Origin: Ravibacter sp964562455
Lineage (GTDB): Bacteria; Bacteroidota; Bacteroidia; Cytophagales; Spirosomataceae
Direction of reading: 5' to 3'
DNA length: 64,000 bases
Assembly (NCBI GenBank): GCA_964562455.1
Contig: CAZLTN010000019.1
Span: forward strand, 6,769-70,768
The translations under genes were made by a program, and so were the position numbers. Below are positions 44,562 to 53,298 of the stretch, piece after piece (position 1 is the first letter of the stretch; every line of letters begins with the position of its first letter). The notes below the pieces were generated by a model that worked only from the letters and a program-made list of their open reading frames with translations, did no database searches and was not told the DNA's origin.

Positions 44562-45307
44562 GACAGCGTTTCGGGTTCATAACCTACCTCCATCAGGTAT
44601 AAACCATGTGGCGGGGCCTGCGGCCCCGCCATTTTCCTGTTCCGGGCCAGGATCAGTTCCTCAAACGAAGCCACCGTCCTCTTGCCCTCTCCCACTTCCA
44701 GGAGCGTTCCTACCAGGGCCCTTACCATACCTCTCAGGAACCGGTTGGCTTTAATATGAAACTCCCGGAGATACTGTCCTTCCGCTTCCCAGCGCGCTTC
44801 CATAATATCACATTCGAAATGATTGACATCCGTATGGATCTTACTAAAGCTCTCAAAATCACGATACTGAAGCAAAAGAGCCGTGGCTTCATTCATCTTC
44901 TTCATATCCAGCTCTTTCCGGAAATAGTATGCCTGTCCCTGTAAAAAAGGGTCTTTCCTCCGGACCATCTTATAGCAGTACCTCCGATAGACCGCATCAA
45001 AACGGGAGTGGACATCAGGTGAAACAGGCATTATACGTCCCACCGCTATATCATACGGCAGCATGCCGTTCAGACGAAAAGCAAGGTCCGCCGGGTCATT
45101 CAGTTCCCCTTCAACATCAAAATGCGCATATTGCTGACAGGCATGTACGCCGGCGTCGGTCCTGCTGCTACCTACCAGCTTAACCTGCTCCCGGAGCAAT
45201 ATCGCAAGCTTTTCTTCCAGTACCTGCTGAACGGTAATCCCGTTGTTCTGGATCTGCCAGCCGCAGTAAGCTTTGCCGTGGTAAGAATGTTCTATAAAAT
45301 AGCGCAT
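44546..45307 (-). CDS. truA: tRNA pseudouridine(38-40) synthase
   Basis: 253 residues. It isomerises uridine to pseudouridine at positions 38-40 of the tRNA anticodon arm. Catalytic Asp51 lies in VGSSRTDAGVHACQQ; other blocks are FRLNGMLPYDIAV, RYCYKMVRRKDPFL and FLRGMVRALVGTLLEVGEGK. The start ATG at 45307 gives MRYFIEHSYHGKAYCGWQIQ, the normal family beginning. The cation transporter gene follows upstream on the same strand, 22 bp away. A GC-rich hairpin lies within its C-terminal coding region. Confidence 0.97.
   Translation of the reverse strand: MRYFIEHSYHGKAYCGWQIQNNGITVQQVLEEKLAILLREQVKLVGSSRTDAGVHACQQYAHFDVEGELNDPADLAFRLNGMLPYDIAVGRIMPVSPDVHSRFDAVYRRYCYKMVRRKDPFLQGQAYYFRKELDMKKMNEATALLLQYRDFESFSKIHTDVNHFECDIMEARWEAEGQYLREFHIKANRFLRGMVRALVGTLLEVGEGKRTVASFEELILARNRKMAGPQAPPHGLYLMEVGYEPETLSYRSE
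44610..44630 (+). terminator. GC-rich hairpin inside truA, probable terminator for the NIPSNAP gene
   Basis: A perfect 9-bp stem (GGCGGGGCC / GGCCCCGCC) with loop TGC, followed by ATTTTCC on the plus strand. It lies 48 bp past the NIPSNAP stop, but within truA coding sequence (MAGPQAPPHG). It shares the TGC loop with the hairpin at 2115-2145. Confidence 0.5.
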
Positions 45308-45329
45308 AGCCTTGTGTTCCAGGGAGATC

Positions 45330-46196
45330 TTATTTAGGCTCGACGTGTACCAGTACGTTACCGATATTCGGAATCTCTTCTTTCAACGTGTCTGCAAGCT
45401 GATGGGCCAGGTAGTGGCCTTCCGATACCGTGATCCGGCCATCGACAATCGCATGCAGATCTACGTAATAAAACATACCAGATTTTCGCACGTAGCATTT
45501 TTCGGTGCCTAAAACACCCTTCACCGTTATCGAAACACGCCTGATTTCGGCTACCAGGTCGTCGTAAACCTGCTCGTCCATCAGTTCGCCCAGCGCCGGA
45601 CGGAAAATAGTATAGCAATTGTAAAGAATAACACCGGAGGCCAGCAAGGCAGCCCAGTCGTCGGCAGATTCATACCCTTCCCCCAGCCATATCGCGATTG
45701 AAATCCCGGCAAAGGCCGCCAGGGAAGTAATGGCATCGCTCCGGTGGTGCCAGGCGTCGGCTTTCAAAGAAGAGCTGTGGGTTTCCTTACTTTTCCGCAT
45801 TACCAACTGGTAGGAAATCTCCTTCCAGGCGATAATAACGCCGAGCACCCACAACGTCCAGGCAGACGGCTGTTCATGAGGGGTATTGATATTTTTGATG
45901 CTTTCGCTCGCGATAATCGCCGCTGAAATGACCAGGAAAGCCACCACAACGAAAGTAACGAGCGGTTCGATCCTCCCGTGCCCGTAAGGATGATTATCAT
46001 CGGCATCACGATGGGCATATTTCAAGCCGAGAAGCACCAGTAGAGACGAAAATACATCGGAAGTAGATTCTATCGCATCGGCTACGAGAGCAAAAGAGTT
46101 ACCCAAAACGCCCGCAAGGCCCTTCACCAGCGCTAATCCGAGATTGCCGGCAATGCTGAAATAAACGGCCTTTAAAGCGGTCGCTTTCTGAGACAT
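45330..46196 (-). CDS. Cation diffusion facilitator family transporter
   Basis: 288 residues, six transmembrane helices and a C-terminal cytoplasmic domain. Metal-site motifs: DAIESTSDVFSSLLVLL in helix 2 and WHHRSDAITSLAAF in helix 5. The conserved loop HRDADDNHPYGHGRIEPL is the family hallmark. The CTD ends with YYVDLHAIVDGRITVSEGHY and VLVHVEPK. It exports Zn2+, Fe2+ or other divalent metal in exchange for protons; the exact metal cannot be set. It is in the same direction as truA and purL, with short gaps (22 and 27 bp). Confidence 0.95.
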   Translation of the reverse strand: MSQKATALKAVYFSIAGNLGLALVKGLAGVLGNSFALVADAIESTSDVFSSLLVLLGLKYAHRDADDNHPYGHGRIEPLVTFVVVAFLVISAAIIASESIKNINTPHEQPSAWTLWVLGVIIAWKEISYQLVMRKSKETHSSSLKADAWHHRSDAITSLAAFAGISIAIWLGEGYESADDWAALLASGVILYNCYTIFRPALGELMDEQVYDDLVAEIRRVSITVKGVLGTEKCYVRKSGMFYYVDLHAIVDGRITVSEGHYLAHQLADTLKEEIPNIGNVLVHVEPK

Positions 46197-46223
46197 AATA
46201 TTCCTGGCCTGGTTTCTAAACGT

Positions 46224-49200
46224 TTATTGATCCATCCATTTCCGGGCATTTACGAAAGCCTCCATCCACGGCGAAACTTCGTCGTTCCTGCCTTCAGGAT
46301 AGTGCGCCCAATGCCACTGGAACAGCGATCGTTCAATGTGCGGCATGATGACCACGTGCCTTCCGGTCTCGTCACCCAGGACGGCCGTGTTGTAGTCCGA
46401 ACCGTTAGGGCTCGCCGGATAAGCATCGTAGCCGTATTTTCCTACAATCTTATACCGGTCTTCGGCATAAGGCAGGTAGAACTTGCCTTCCCCGTGCGAT
46501 ACCCATACACCAAGCACAGCCCCCGCCAGGCTGGAGAACATCACCGTATCATTTTCCTGCAGCGCGATCGAAGTAAATACGCTTTCGTGCTTATGACTGT
46601 CATTGTGAAGCATTTTTGGATGCTGTTCATGCTCCGGATAAACCAGGCCGAGCTCCACAAACAACTGGCATCCGTTGCAGATCCCTATCGACAGGGTATC
46701 AGGTCTTTTGAAGAAATTCTCCAGCGCCGTACGCGCCTTTTCATTGTATTTGAAAGCTCCTGCCCAACCTTTGGCAGAGCCTAGCACATCAGAGTTTGAG
46801 AAACCGCCTACAGCCCCGATAAAACGCACATCCTCAAGGTTTTCTCTCCCGGAGACCAGGTCGGTCATATGAATATCCTTCACATCGAAGCCCGCCAGGT
46901 ATAAGGCATTGGCAAGCTCTCTTTCCGAGTTGCTGCCCTTCTCGCGGATAATAGCTGCTTTCGGTCTCTGGTTGTCCGGAAATACAGGCTTTTTACCGGT
47001 AAACCCTTCCGGGAAGTTATATCTCAGCGGCTGTAGCTTGTAGTTCTCATAGCGCGCCTTTGCATTTTTCTCACCGCTCTGACGAATATCGAGCAGGTAA
47101 GAAGTTTTGTACCAGATATCACGCAAGTGAGCTACATCCAGTTGCAGGGTTTTGTCGTTAAGTGCAACGACAAGTTCCGGGGTTGGCAACGGCTTTCCTA
47201 TCTTATGGAAGGCAATGCCGCGTTGGGAAAGCACAGCTTCCGCTTCCCCGTGCGCCTGGATCACCACCCCGGTATTCTCGGCGAATAAAACCCTTACAAG
47301 GTCGGTTTCCCCCAAGGCGCTCAGATCGATCCGGGCACCCAGTTCCACATCGGCAAATGTCATTTCCAGCAGTGTCGTAATGAGCCCGCCACTTCCGATA
47401 TCATGACCGGCTTCAATCAGCCCGAGGCCAATCAGCTCCTGCAGGGTATTGAAAATGAGCTTGAACTGCTCCGCATTTTTCACGTCCGGCACCTCCGATC
47501 CGACGGCGTTCAGGACCTGCGCCAGCGACGACCCGCCCAGCTTCAGCCTGTCGCCCGAGAGGTCGATGTAATAGATGGAACCGCCTTCCTTCTTCAATAC
47601 CGGCTCTACCACCTTGCGTATATCGGTGCAATGCCCCGCAGCCGATATGATCACAGTTCCGGGGGCTATTACCTCGGCATCCTTATATTTCTGCTTCATC
47701 GAGAGGGAATCCTTGCCTGTAGGAATGTTGATTCCCAGCGCTATAGCAAAATCCGAGCACGCTTCTACCGCGTTGTAAAGCCTGGCATCTTCGCCGGGGT
47801 TCCTGCAGGGCCACATCCAGTTGGCCGAAAGCGATACACTCTTCAGACCGTCATTTAAAGGCGCCCAAACGATATTACTCAACGCCTCGGCTATCGCATT
47901 GCGGCTGCCGGCAGCTTCGTCGATCAATGCGGTCAGCGGCGAATGTCCTACCGAAGTGGCGATGCCATCTTTCCCTTTGTAGTCAAGGGCCATTACTCCG
48001 CAATTGTTTAGCGGTAACTGCAAAGGACCTGCGCACTGCTGCTTGGCTACCCTTCCTCCCACACACCGGTCCACCTTGTTGGTCAGCCAGTCTTTGCAGG
48101 CCACAGCCTCCAGTTGAAGCACCTGCTCCAGGTACATCTCCGCAAGGTCTTCGTCGTATTCCAGCGGACGATAACCGGCTTCTGCCGTCTGGTCATCCAT
48201 GATGGTTTTGGGCGAACTGCCAAACATATCCGCTAAAGCAAAATCCATAGGCTTCGCTCCGGTTGTACCCGACTCTATGGTAAAGCGATGATCGCCGGTC
48301 ACCTCGCCGACGACAAACATCGGCGCCCGTTCACGTTCGGCCAGCTCTTTCAGCGTGTCGATGTGCTCCTTACCAATGACCAGTCCCATTCTTTCCTGCG
48401 ACTCGTTTCCGATAATTTCTTTCGCCGAAAGCGTCGGGTCTCCTACCGGCAGTTTGTCCAGGTCTATGTGCCCGCCTGTGCTTTCAACCAGTTCCGAAAG
48501 GCAATTCAAATGTCCGCCCGCACCGTGGTCATGGATGGATACGATCGGGTTCTCATCACTTTCCACCAGTCCACGTATGGCATTGGCTACCCTTTTCTGC
48601 ATTTCCGGGTTCGAACGCTGGATGGCGTTGAGCTCTATTCCCGAGCCGAAAGCCCCGGTATTGGCCGACGATACGGCCGCACCGCCCATCCCGATACGAT
48701 AGTTGTCCCCACCCAGTATGACCACCTGGTCGCCCGGGCGCGGCTCTTTCTTTACCGACTGCTCCAGCTTGCCGTAACCGATACCTCCCGCCTGCATGAT
48801 CACCTTATCATATCCGAGCTTACGGCCGTTTTCCTCGTGCTCGAAAGTCAGCACCGACCCCGTAATGAGCGGCTGACCGAACTTATTCCCGAAATCGGTA
48901 GCGCCGTTAGAAGCCTTGATCAGAATATCGACCGGGGTCTGATACAGCCAGGGGCGTTCTTCCATACCGTTTTCCCAATTCCTGCCCGCTTCCAAACGCG
49001 AATAGGCCGTCATATAAATGGCTGTACCTGCCAGAGGCAGAGATCCCTGTCCACCGGCAAGCCTGTCCCTGATCTCACCTCCCGAACCCGTAGCTGCGCC
49101 GTTGAACGGCTCGACGGTGGTAGGGAAATTATGGGTTTCGGCTTTCAGGGAAATGACTGAGTCAAATTCCTTAAGCTTATAATAATCGGCTACATCGGCC

Positions 49201-49877
49201 CTTCCGGGGGCAAATTGCTCGATACGGGGCCCTTTCAAAAAGGCTACGTTGTCTTTATAAGCCGATACGATGTCATTGGGATTGGCCTGGGAAGTCTTCT
49301 TGATAAGCCTGAAAAGGGAACTTTGTTTCTCCTCTCCGTCTATCACGAAAGTACCGTTGAAAATCTTATGACGGCAGTGCTCCGAATTGACCTGCGAGAA
49401 TCCGAACACCTCCGAGTCCGTCAGTCTGCGGCCAAGTTTTTCGGCCAGGTTATTGAGATACTCTACCTCCTCTTCGCTCAATGCCAGACCTTCTGTTTGA
49501 TTATAGGCTGCAATGTCATCGATTTCCAGAATGGGCGAAGGTTCGATATTGATCGTAAATATATTCTGATTCAGCCCGTTATACTTCTGGAACAGCATCG
49601 GATCGAAGTCTTCAAATCCTTCCTCCACCCTGACAAACTTCTCGATACGGAGAATATACCCGATCGCCATGTTTCGGGTAATATCGACTGCATTCGTGCT
49701 CCAGGGCGTGATCATAGTTGCCCGCGGACCTACAAAAAAATCATTAAGCTCTTTCGAATCGATCAAAGATGCCTCACCAAAAAGCCAGTTGAGCTTTTCG
49801 ATGTCTGCGGCTGATAAAATCTGATCGGATTGTACTGCAAAAACTGAAGCGGAATTATTTCCAAAAAAATAGATCAT
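46224..49877 (-). CDS. purL: Phosphoribosylformylglycinamidine synthase, large single-chain form
   Basis: 1217 residues from the ATG at 49877 (MIYFFGNNSASVF); an open frame back to 49922 is upstream. It catalyses the fourth step of purine synthesis, FGAR plus glutamine and ATP to FGAM. Domains: N-terminal PurS-like, then FGAM synthetase with FGFSQVNSEHCRHKIFNG, ETHNFPTTVEPFNGAATGSG and GIGYGKLEQSVK, then a C-terminal glutamine amidotransferase. The amidotransferase Cys is in SIGICNGCQLFVELGL and the His in VIMPHIERSLFQWHW. No regulatory riboswitch was seen; a good -7 element lies just upstream. Confidence 0.98.
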   Translation of the reverse strand: MIYFFGNNSASVFAVQSDQILSAADIEKLNWLFGEASLIDSKELNDFFVGPRATMITPWSTNAVDITRNMAIGYILRIEKFVRVEEGFEDFDPMLFQKYNGLNQNIFTINIEPSPILEIDDIAAYNQTEGLALSEEEVEYLNNLAEKLGRRLTDSEVFGFSQVNSEHCRHKIFNGTFVIDGEEKQSSLFRLIKKTSQANPNDIVSAYKDNVAFLKGPRIEQFAPGRADVADYYKLKEFDSVISLKAETHNFPTTVEPFNGAATGSGGEIRDRLAGGQGSLPLAGTAIYMTAYSRLEAGRNWENGMEERPWLYQTPVDILIKASNGATDFGNKFGQPLITGSVLTFEHEENGRKLGYDKVIMQAGGIGYGKLEQSVKKEPRPGDQVVILGGDNYRIGMGGAAVSSANTGAFGSGIELNAIQRSNPEMQKRVANAIRGLVESDENPIVSIHDHGAGGHLNCLSELVESTGGHIDLDKLPVGDPTLSAKEIIGNESQERMGLVIGKEHIDTLKELAERERAPMFVVGEVTGDHRFTIESGTTGAKPMDFALADMFGSSPKTIMDDQTAEAGYRPLEYDEDLAEMYLEQVLQLEAVACKDWLTNKVDRCVGGRVAKQQCAGPLQLPLNNCGVMALDYKGKDGIATSVGHSPLTALIDEAAGSRNAIAEALSNIVWAPLNDGLKSVSLSANWMWPCRNPGEDARLYNAVEACSDFAIALGINIPTGKDSLSMKQKYKDAEVIAPGTVIISAAGHCTDIRKVVEPVLKKEGGSIYYIDLSGDRLKLGGSSLAQVLNAVGSEVPDVKNAEQFKLIFNTLQELIGLGLIEAGHDIGSGGLITTLLEMTFADVELGARIDLSALGETDLVRVLFAENTGVVIQAHGEAEAVLSQRGIAFHKIGKPLPTPELVVALNDKTLQLDVAHLRDIWYKTSYLLDIRQSGEKNAKARYENYKLQPLRYNFPEGFTGKKPVFPDNQRPKAAIIREKGSNSERELANALYLAGFDVKDIHMTDLVSGRENLEDVRFIGAVGGFSNSDVLGSAKGWAGAFKYNEKARTALENFFKRPDTLSIGICNGCQLFVELGLVYPEHEQHPKMLHNDSHKHESVFTSIALQENDTVMFSSLAGAVLGVWVSHGEGKFYLPYAEDRYKIVGKYGYDAYPASPNGSDYNTAVLGDETGRHVVIMPHIERSLFQWHWAHYPEGRNDEVSPWMEAFVNARKWMDQ

Positions 49878-49897
49878 GGTAGCTATAAATGGTACTG

Positions 49898-49905
49898 CAA
49901 ATATA
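49898..49905 (-). promoter_or_regulatory. -7 promoter element of purL (TATATTTG)
   Basis: An exact TAnnTTTG match on the minus strand, 21 bp upstream of the purL ATG. A weak TTCG lies 20 bp before it, at the -33 position. The leader would be only about 14 bases. Confidence 0.55.
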
Positions 49906-50048
49906 CAACCTTTTAAGGACACCCTCGAATGAAATACATTCGTGCGGCACTGTTCGTTCTAAATGTCCCGATTATCTGAAGGGCTGTTATGATATTGGTC
50001 TTTTATCCGGAATTCACGTTATCTTAGCTATCATCACGCTTTCTACCC

Positions 50049-50870
50049 ATGGATTACCAGACCTTTCAGCCTCACCCCGATTTAAAATCACTTGTAAAGT
50101 GCTACTGGACTTTAGAGGTCCCTCCATCCGACAATCCTCAGCGACAGCGGATTATCCCTGACGGCTGCATCGAGCTGGCCTTTATTCTCGGCGACGACAT
50201 CAGGCGGTATACTTCCGGGGAAGAATTCATCCTCCAGCCCCGTGCTATGGTGCTCGGGCAAACCATCGATCCGTTCTATATAGAGCCGACAGGATACGTC
50301 AACACCTTCGCTATACGATTTTATCCGTACGGCTTTACAAATTTTGTTGCCATACCGCTCAGGGACCTGGTCAATAAAGAAACACCGCTGGAAACACTAT
50401 TCGGGGAGCAATCTGCAAAGGAGCTGGAGCAAAAGATCATCCTGGCGAAAACTACCTCTGAACGGATAGCGATCGCCGAAGAATTTCTCCTGGAAAAGCT
50501 CATAAGCGAAGTAACTATAGACAGCATTGTAAAATCGACCGTCGATATGCTTTTATCTACCAGTGGTAGTTATTCTATCAATGTTATACTTAAAGAAGAT
50601 CTGCCCAAAAGGAGAAAGCTGGAAAGGCAATTCGTAAAACAGATAGGCATCAGTCCCAAGCAGTTAGGCAAAGTGATCAGGCTGCAGACCGCCCTGAAAC
50701 TGCTGCTCAATCAGAAGACAGAAAGCCTTACCGAGATCGCATACGAAAGCGAGTACTATGATCAGGCCCATTTTATCAGGGATTTCCGGGAGTTTACCGG
50801 TACTACTCCCGGCGCTTTTCCCGATGATGATAAAATGGCGCTTTCCTCTATTTTCTACAAACACGACTGA
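50049..50870 (+). CDS. AraC-family transcriptional regulator
   Basis: 273 residues. The N-terminal sensor (about 1-140, HPDLKSLVKCYWTLEVPPSD, IIPDGCIELAFILGDD) is of the DUF6597-type domain often fused to AraC. The C-terminal HTH pair (about 165-265) has RKLERQFVKQIGISPKQLGK and LTEIAYESEYYDQAHFIRDF with FREFTGTTPGAF. It diverges from purL and is followed, 78 bp downstream, by a small VOC protein with its own -7 element. The inducer is unknown. Confidence 0.93.
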   Translation: MDYQTFQPHPDLKSLVKCYWTLEVPPSDNPQRQRIIPDGCIELAFILGDDIRRYTSGEEFILQPRAMVLGQTIDPFYIEPTGYVNTFAIRFYPYGFTNFVAIPLRDLVNKETPLETLFGEQSAKELEQKIILAKTTSERIAIAEEFLLEKLISEVTIDSIVKSTVDMLLSTSGSYSINVILKEDLPKRRKLERQFVKQIGISPKQLGKVIRLQTALKLLLNQKTESLTEIAYESEYYDQAHFIRDFREFTGTTPGAFPDDDKMALSSIFYKHD

Positions 50871-50909
50871 GCTGTCGCATTTATACAATTCCCGGTGGGA
50901 TAAGTGTGG

Positions 50910-50917
50910 TAGCTTTG
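50910..50917 (+). promoter_or_regulatory. -7 element of the small VOC gene (TAGCTTTG)
   Basis: An exact TAnnTTTG match 32 bp upstream of the start at 50949, suggesting the VOC gene can be transcribed separately from the AraC regulator. No clear -33 element. Confidence 0.45.
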
Positions 50918-50948
50918 AGCTTAATTGTCTGAATAACCATTTATCCTA

Positions 50949-51317
50949 ATGAAAAATATAGTTTCAATAGTTGAAATCCCCACCAGCGATTTTTCCAGGG
51001 CAATCGCATTCTACGAAGCAATTTTGGAGATCAGCATCGAAAAAGTCGAAATGGACGGGATACAGATGGGGTTAGTCCCTAACGACGGTGAAGGGGTTTT
51101 TGTCCATCTCATTCACGGAAGTGATTACAAACCTTCCGCCGACGGCGCAGTCGTCTACCTTAATACCGGCAACGACCTTCAGGCAGTGGCCGACAGAATA
51201 GAAGTAAACGGAGGGGAAATAATTATGCCTAAAACGGAAATCGGACCGGAAATGGGGTATTATGCCTTATTTATCGATAGCGAAGGAAATAAGCTTGGAT
51301 TGCATTCTTTTGAATGA
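50949..51317 (+). CDS. VOC-family (glyoxalase/bleomycin-resistance fold) protein
   Basis: 122 residues, one vicinal-oxygen-chelate module. It begins IVSIVEIPTSDFSRAIAFYE, has MGLVPNDGEGVFVHLIHGSD in the middle, and ends MPKTEIGPEMGYYALFIDSE with GNKLGLHSFE, the usual C-terminal Glu-containing strand. Family members bind a metal and act on small molecules or sequester drugs. The last 58 bp overlap the end of the antisense KilA-N gene. The AraC regulator upstream may control it. Confidence 0.9.
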   Translation: MKNIVSIVEIPTSDFSRAIAFYEAILEISIEKVEMDGIQMGLVPNDGEGVFVHLIHGSDYKPSADGAVVYLNTGNDLQAVADRIEVNGGEIIMPKTEIGPEMGYYALFIDSEGNKLGLHSFE

Positions 51318-52012
51318 ATACTTTCCATATTACTCAATACTACTAACTGTTCCAATGTCGCATAGTCTCTGATGTTTCCGTCTTTGCCAGGATTTTTGTC
51401 GCGCCATTCCTTAGCAGTAGCTCCAAAAAGAGCGACGTTTAGCAAGTCTGCTTCATTGGCGTAGACCAGACTCGCCTGGTATCTGGTAATCTCCTGTGGT
51501 ATCAGGGTTTCTTTAATAGCGTCTGTGTGTATATGGTAGTTTACTTTGGCTAATGTACGTTGAAGGTTCCATTCTAATTTCAGCCGATCGTTTTCATCCT
51601 CTTTGAGGCGTTGATATTCTTTCACTAAAAGCAGCTGAAACCTTGGGCTTATCCACATTCCAAAATGGAATGCAATATCCTTGTGAGCATAAGTTCCGCC
51701 ATACCTGCCCGCTTTGGCAGTAATGCCAATTGCATTTGTTTTTTCAATCCAGTTTTTAGCAGACAACACGAAGTTGTTGCTGCCGGCAGCATTTTTAATT
51801 ATACCGAATTCGGTATAATTAAAATCAGGGTTATACAAAGCTTCCCATTCTCCAATATATTCTATGGTACTTTTCAGGGTAAGCCATTTTATAATAATGG
51901 CTTCCTGTAGCTGGCTTTTTGCTATATCAGTAAGTGAAATGTAGTCATTTTCCTTTCGGGAGATAATGGTTATTTCGTTTCCCCCGACTTCAAGTTTTTT
52001 ATTTTTTAGCAT
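51260..52012 (-). CDS. KilA-N domain protein, truncated at the C-terminus
   Basis: 250 residues. The KilA-N DNA-binding domain, a phage/virus-related fold, spans about 15-135: YISLTDIAKSQLQEAIIIKW, IEYIGEWEALYNPDFNY, WIEKTNAIGITAKAGRYGGT, and DIAFHFGMWISPRFQLLLV. Homology to the usual family ending stops at LEQLVVLSNMESI; the last ~17 residues (HSKECNPSLFPSLSINKA) come from the antisense strand of the VOC gene. So the original 3' end seems to be lost where it meets that gene. Its DNA is AT-richer than the neighbours, consistent with transfer. A 32-bp palindrome lies inside the frame. Confidence 0.85.
   Translation of the reverse strand: MLKNKKLEVGGNEITIISRKENDYISLTDIAKSQLQEAIIIKWLTLKSTIEYIGEWEALYNPDFNYTEFGIIKNAAGSNNFVLSAKNWIEKTNAIGITAKAGRYGGTYAHKDIAFHFGMWISPRFQLLLVKEYQRLKEDENDRLKLEWNLQRTLAKVNYHIHTDAIKETLIPQEITRYQASLVYANEADLLNVALFGATAKEWRDKNPGKDGNIRDYATLEQLVVLSNMESIHSKECNPSLFPSLSINKA
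51793..51824. repeat. Perfect 32-bp palindrome inside the KilA-N gene
   Basis: Left arm TTTTAATTATACCGAA (51793-51808) is the exact reverse complement of 51809-51824, centred on GAATTC. It encodes part of NYTEFGIIKN. A palindrome this long and without a loop is rarely accidental and could be an operator or cruciform. Confidence 0.8.
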
Positions 52013-52068
52013 GTCTAAATAATTTTAAATAGATAATAATATGTACCATATTTCTTAAAAAGAAAGGT

Positions 52069-53091
52069 TTATTTCGTACAACGAGCCAGTTCTTCTACAA
52101 ATTGTTCTATAACTGCCTCTTCCGTCGCCCAACTCGTCACCAGCCTTATGGCCGCGCTATGGTTATCTGTTTTCTGCCAGATGTAAAAATCATAGTTTTC
52201 CCTGAGGCCGGCAATTATCTTCTCCGGGAGGATGGGGAAAATCTGGTTGGTTTTGGAAGGTGTAAGAAAACCATAGCCTAACTGCGTGAACGCTGTCGCC
52301 AGCATAGCAGCCGCCCGGTTCATATGCGAGCCGATTTCAAAATAGAGGTCGCCGGTAAACAGCGTCGCAAACTGTATACCCAGCAGCCTGCCTTTTGCCA
52401 GCAACGCGCCGCGCATTTTCAGATTATAGCTGAAATAGTCCTGTAAAGCCGGGTTATTGATCACGATCGCTTCTCCCAGCAAGGCGCCGTTTTTGGTTCC
52501 CCCGATATAGAAAGCGTCGGTATACCTGCCAAGGTCGGCAAACGCGATATCGCCGGCATCCAGGCCCGAAGCCAGGCGTGCCCCGTCCATATAAAGATAC
52601 AGGTCTTTTTTCCTGCAGTATTCCCGGAGCGCGATCAGTTCGTCTTTCATATAGTGAGTCCCCAGCTCGGTGGAATTGGAGATGTAAACCATGCGCGGCC
52701 TGCACATATGCACTTCTTCCACCTGCTGGAGAAAGTCCGCGATCAGCTCCGGCGACAGCTTCCCGTCGGGCGCGGAAATAGTCTCGATACGGTGCCCTGT
52801 GGCCTCGATAGCGCCGGTTTCATGGCGATCGATATGCCCCGAAACGGCCGAAATAACCGATTCATGGGGCCTGAGGACGGAAGAGATTAACGCCAGGTTT
52901 GCCTGTGTACCACCCGACACCAGGTGAACGGCCGAATGCGGGCTTCCCAGCTTCGCACGGATCAGCTCACATGCTCTGACCGAGTATTCATCATCGCCGT
53001 ACCCCTGCTGCTGAGATCTGTTATTTTTAAGGAGCGCATCAAGAATAAGAGGGTGCGCCCCCTCACTGTAGTCATTCTTAAAACTGTACAT
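52069..53091 (-). CDS. Threonine aldolase (low-specificity, PLP-dependent)
   Basis: 340 residues from the ATG at 53091 (MYSFKNDYSEGAHPLILDAL); an open frame back to 53157 is upstream. It cleaves threonine or allo-threonine to glycine and acetaldehyde. The fold-type I core has QQGYGDDEYSVRACELI, HLVSGGTQANLALISSVLRP, SNSTELGTHYMKDELIALRE and the PLP lysine in FYIGGTKNGALLGEA. The family usually has about 340 residues. It is divergent from the VOC/PhnB gene. Confidence 0.93.
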   Translation of the reverse strand: MYSFKNDYSEGAHPLILDALLKNNRSQQQGYGDDEYSVRACELIRAKLGSPHSAVHLVSGGTQANLALISSVLRPHESVISAVSGHIDRHETGAIEATGHRIETISAPDGKLSPELIADFLQQVEEVHMCRPRMVYISNSTELGTHYMKDELIALREYCRKKDLYLYMDGARLASGLDAGDIAFADLGRYTDAFYIGGTKNGALLGEAIVINNPALQDYFSYNLKMRGALLAKGRLLGIQFATLFTGDLYFEIGSHMNRAAAMLATAFTQLGYGFLTPSKTNQIFPILPEKIIAGLRENYDFYIWQKTDNHSAAIRLVTSWATEEAVIEQFVEELARCTK

Positions 53092-53298
53092 AAAGCAGCG
53101 ATCCTGGTCTATATTACCCGTTATGGACGGGGTGCCGAAGGTATCATTTTTTTCCAACCGCTACAACAGTATTTCTTGTCCTATGTAAAGTCGATTGATA
53201 CAAAAAGCCTCTAAACTTGTAATAAGTAAAGCAGCACGGCGTGCGGCTTAATCCCGGAAGTAACAATCTAGTTAACAACTACTATATATTTCATTCCC

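Noticed and set aside
46215..46229. TCTAAACGTTTATTG before the purL stop
   Set aside because: It contains AAACGTTT but lies at the 3' end of purL, away from a promoter, and lacks the outer TG/CA bases.
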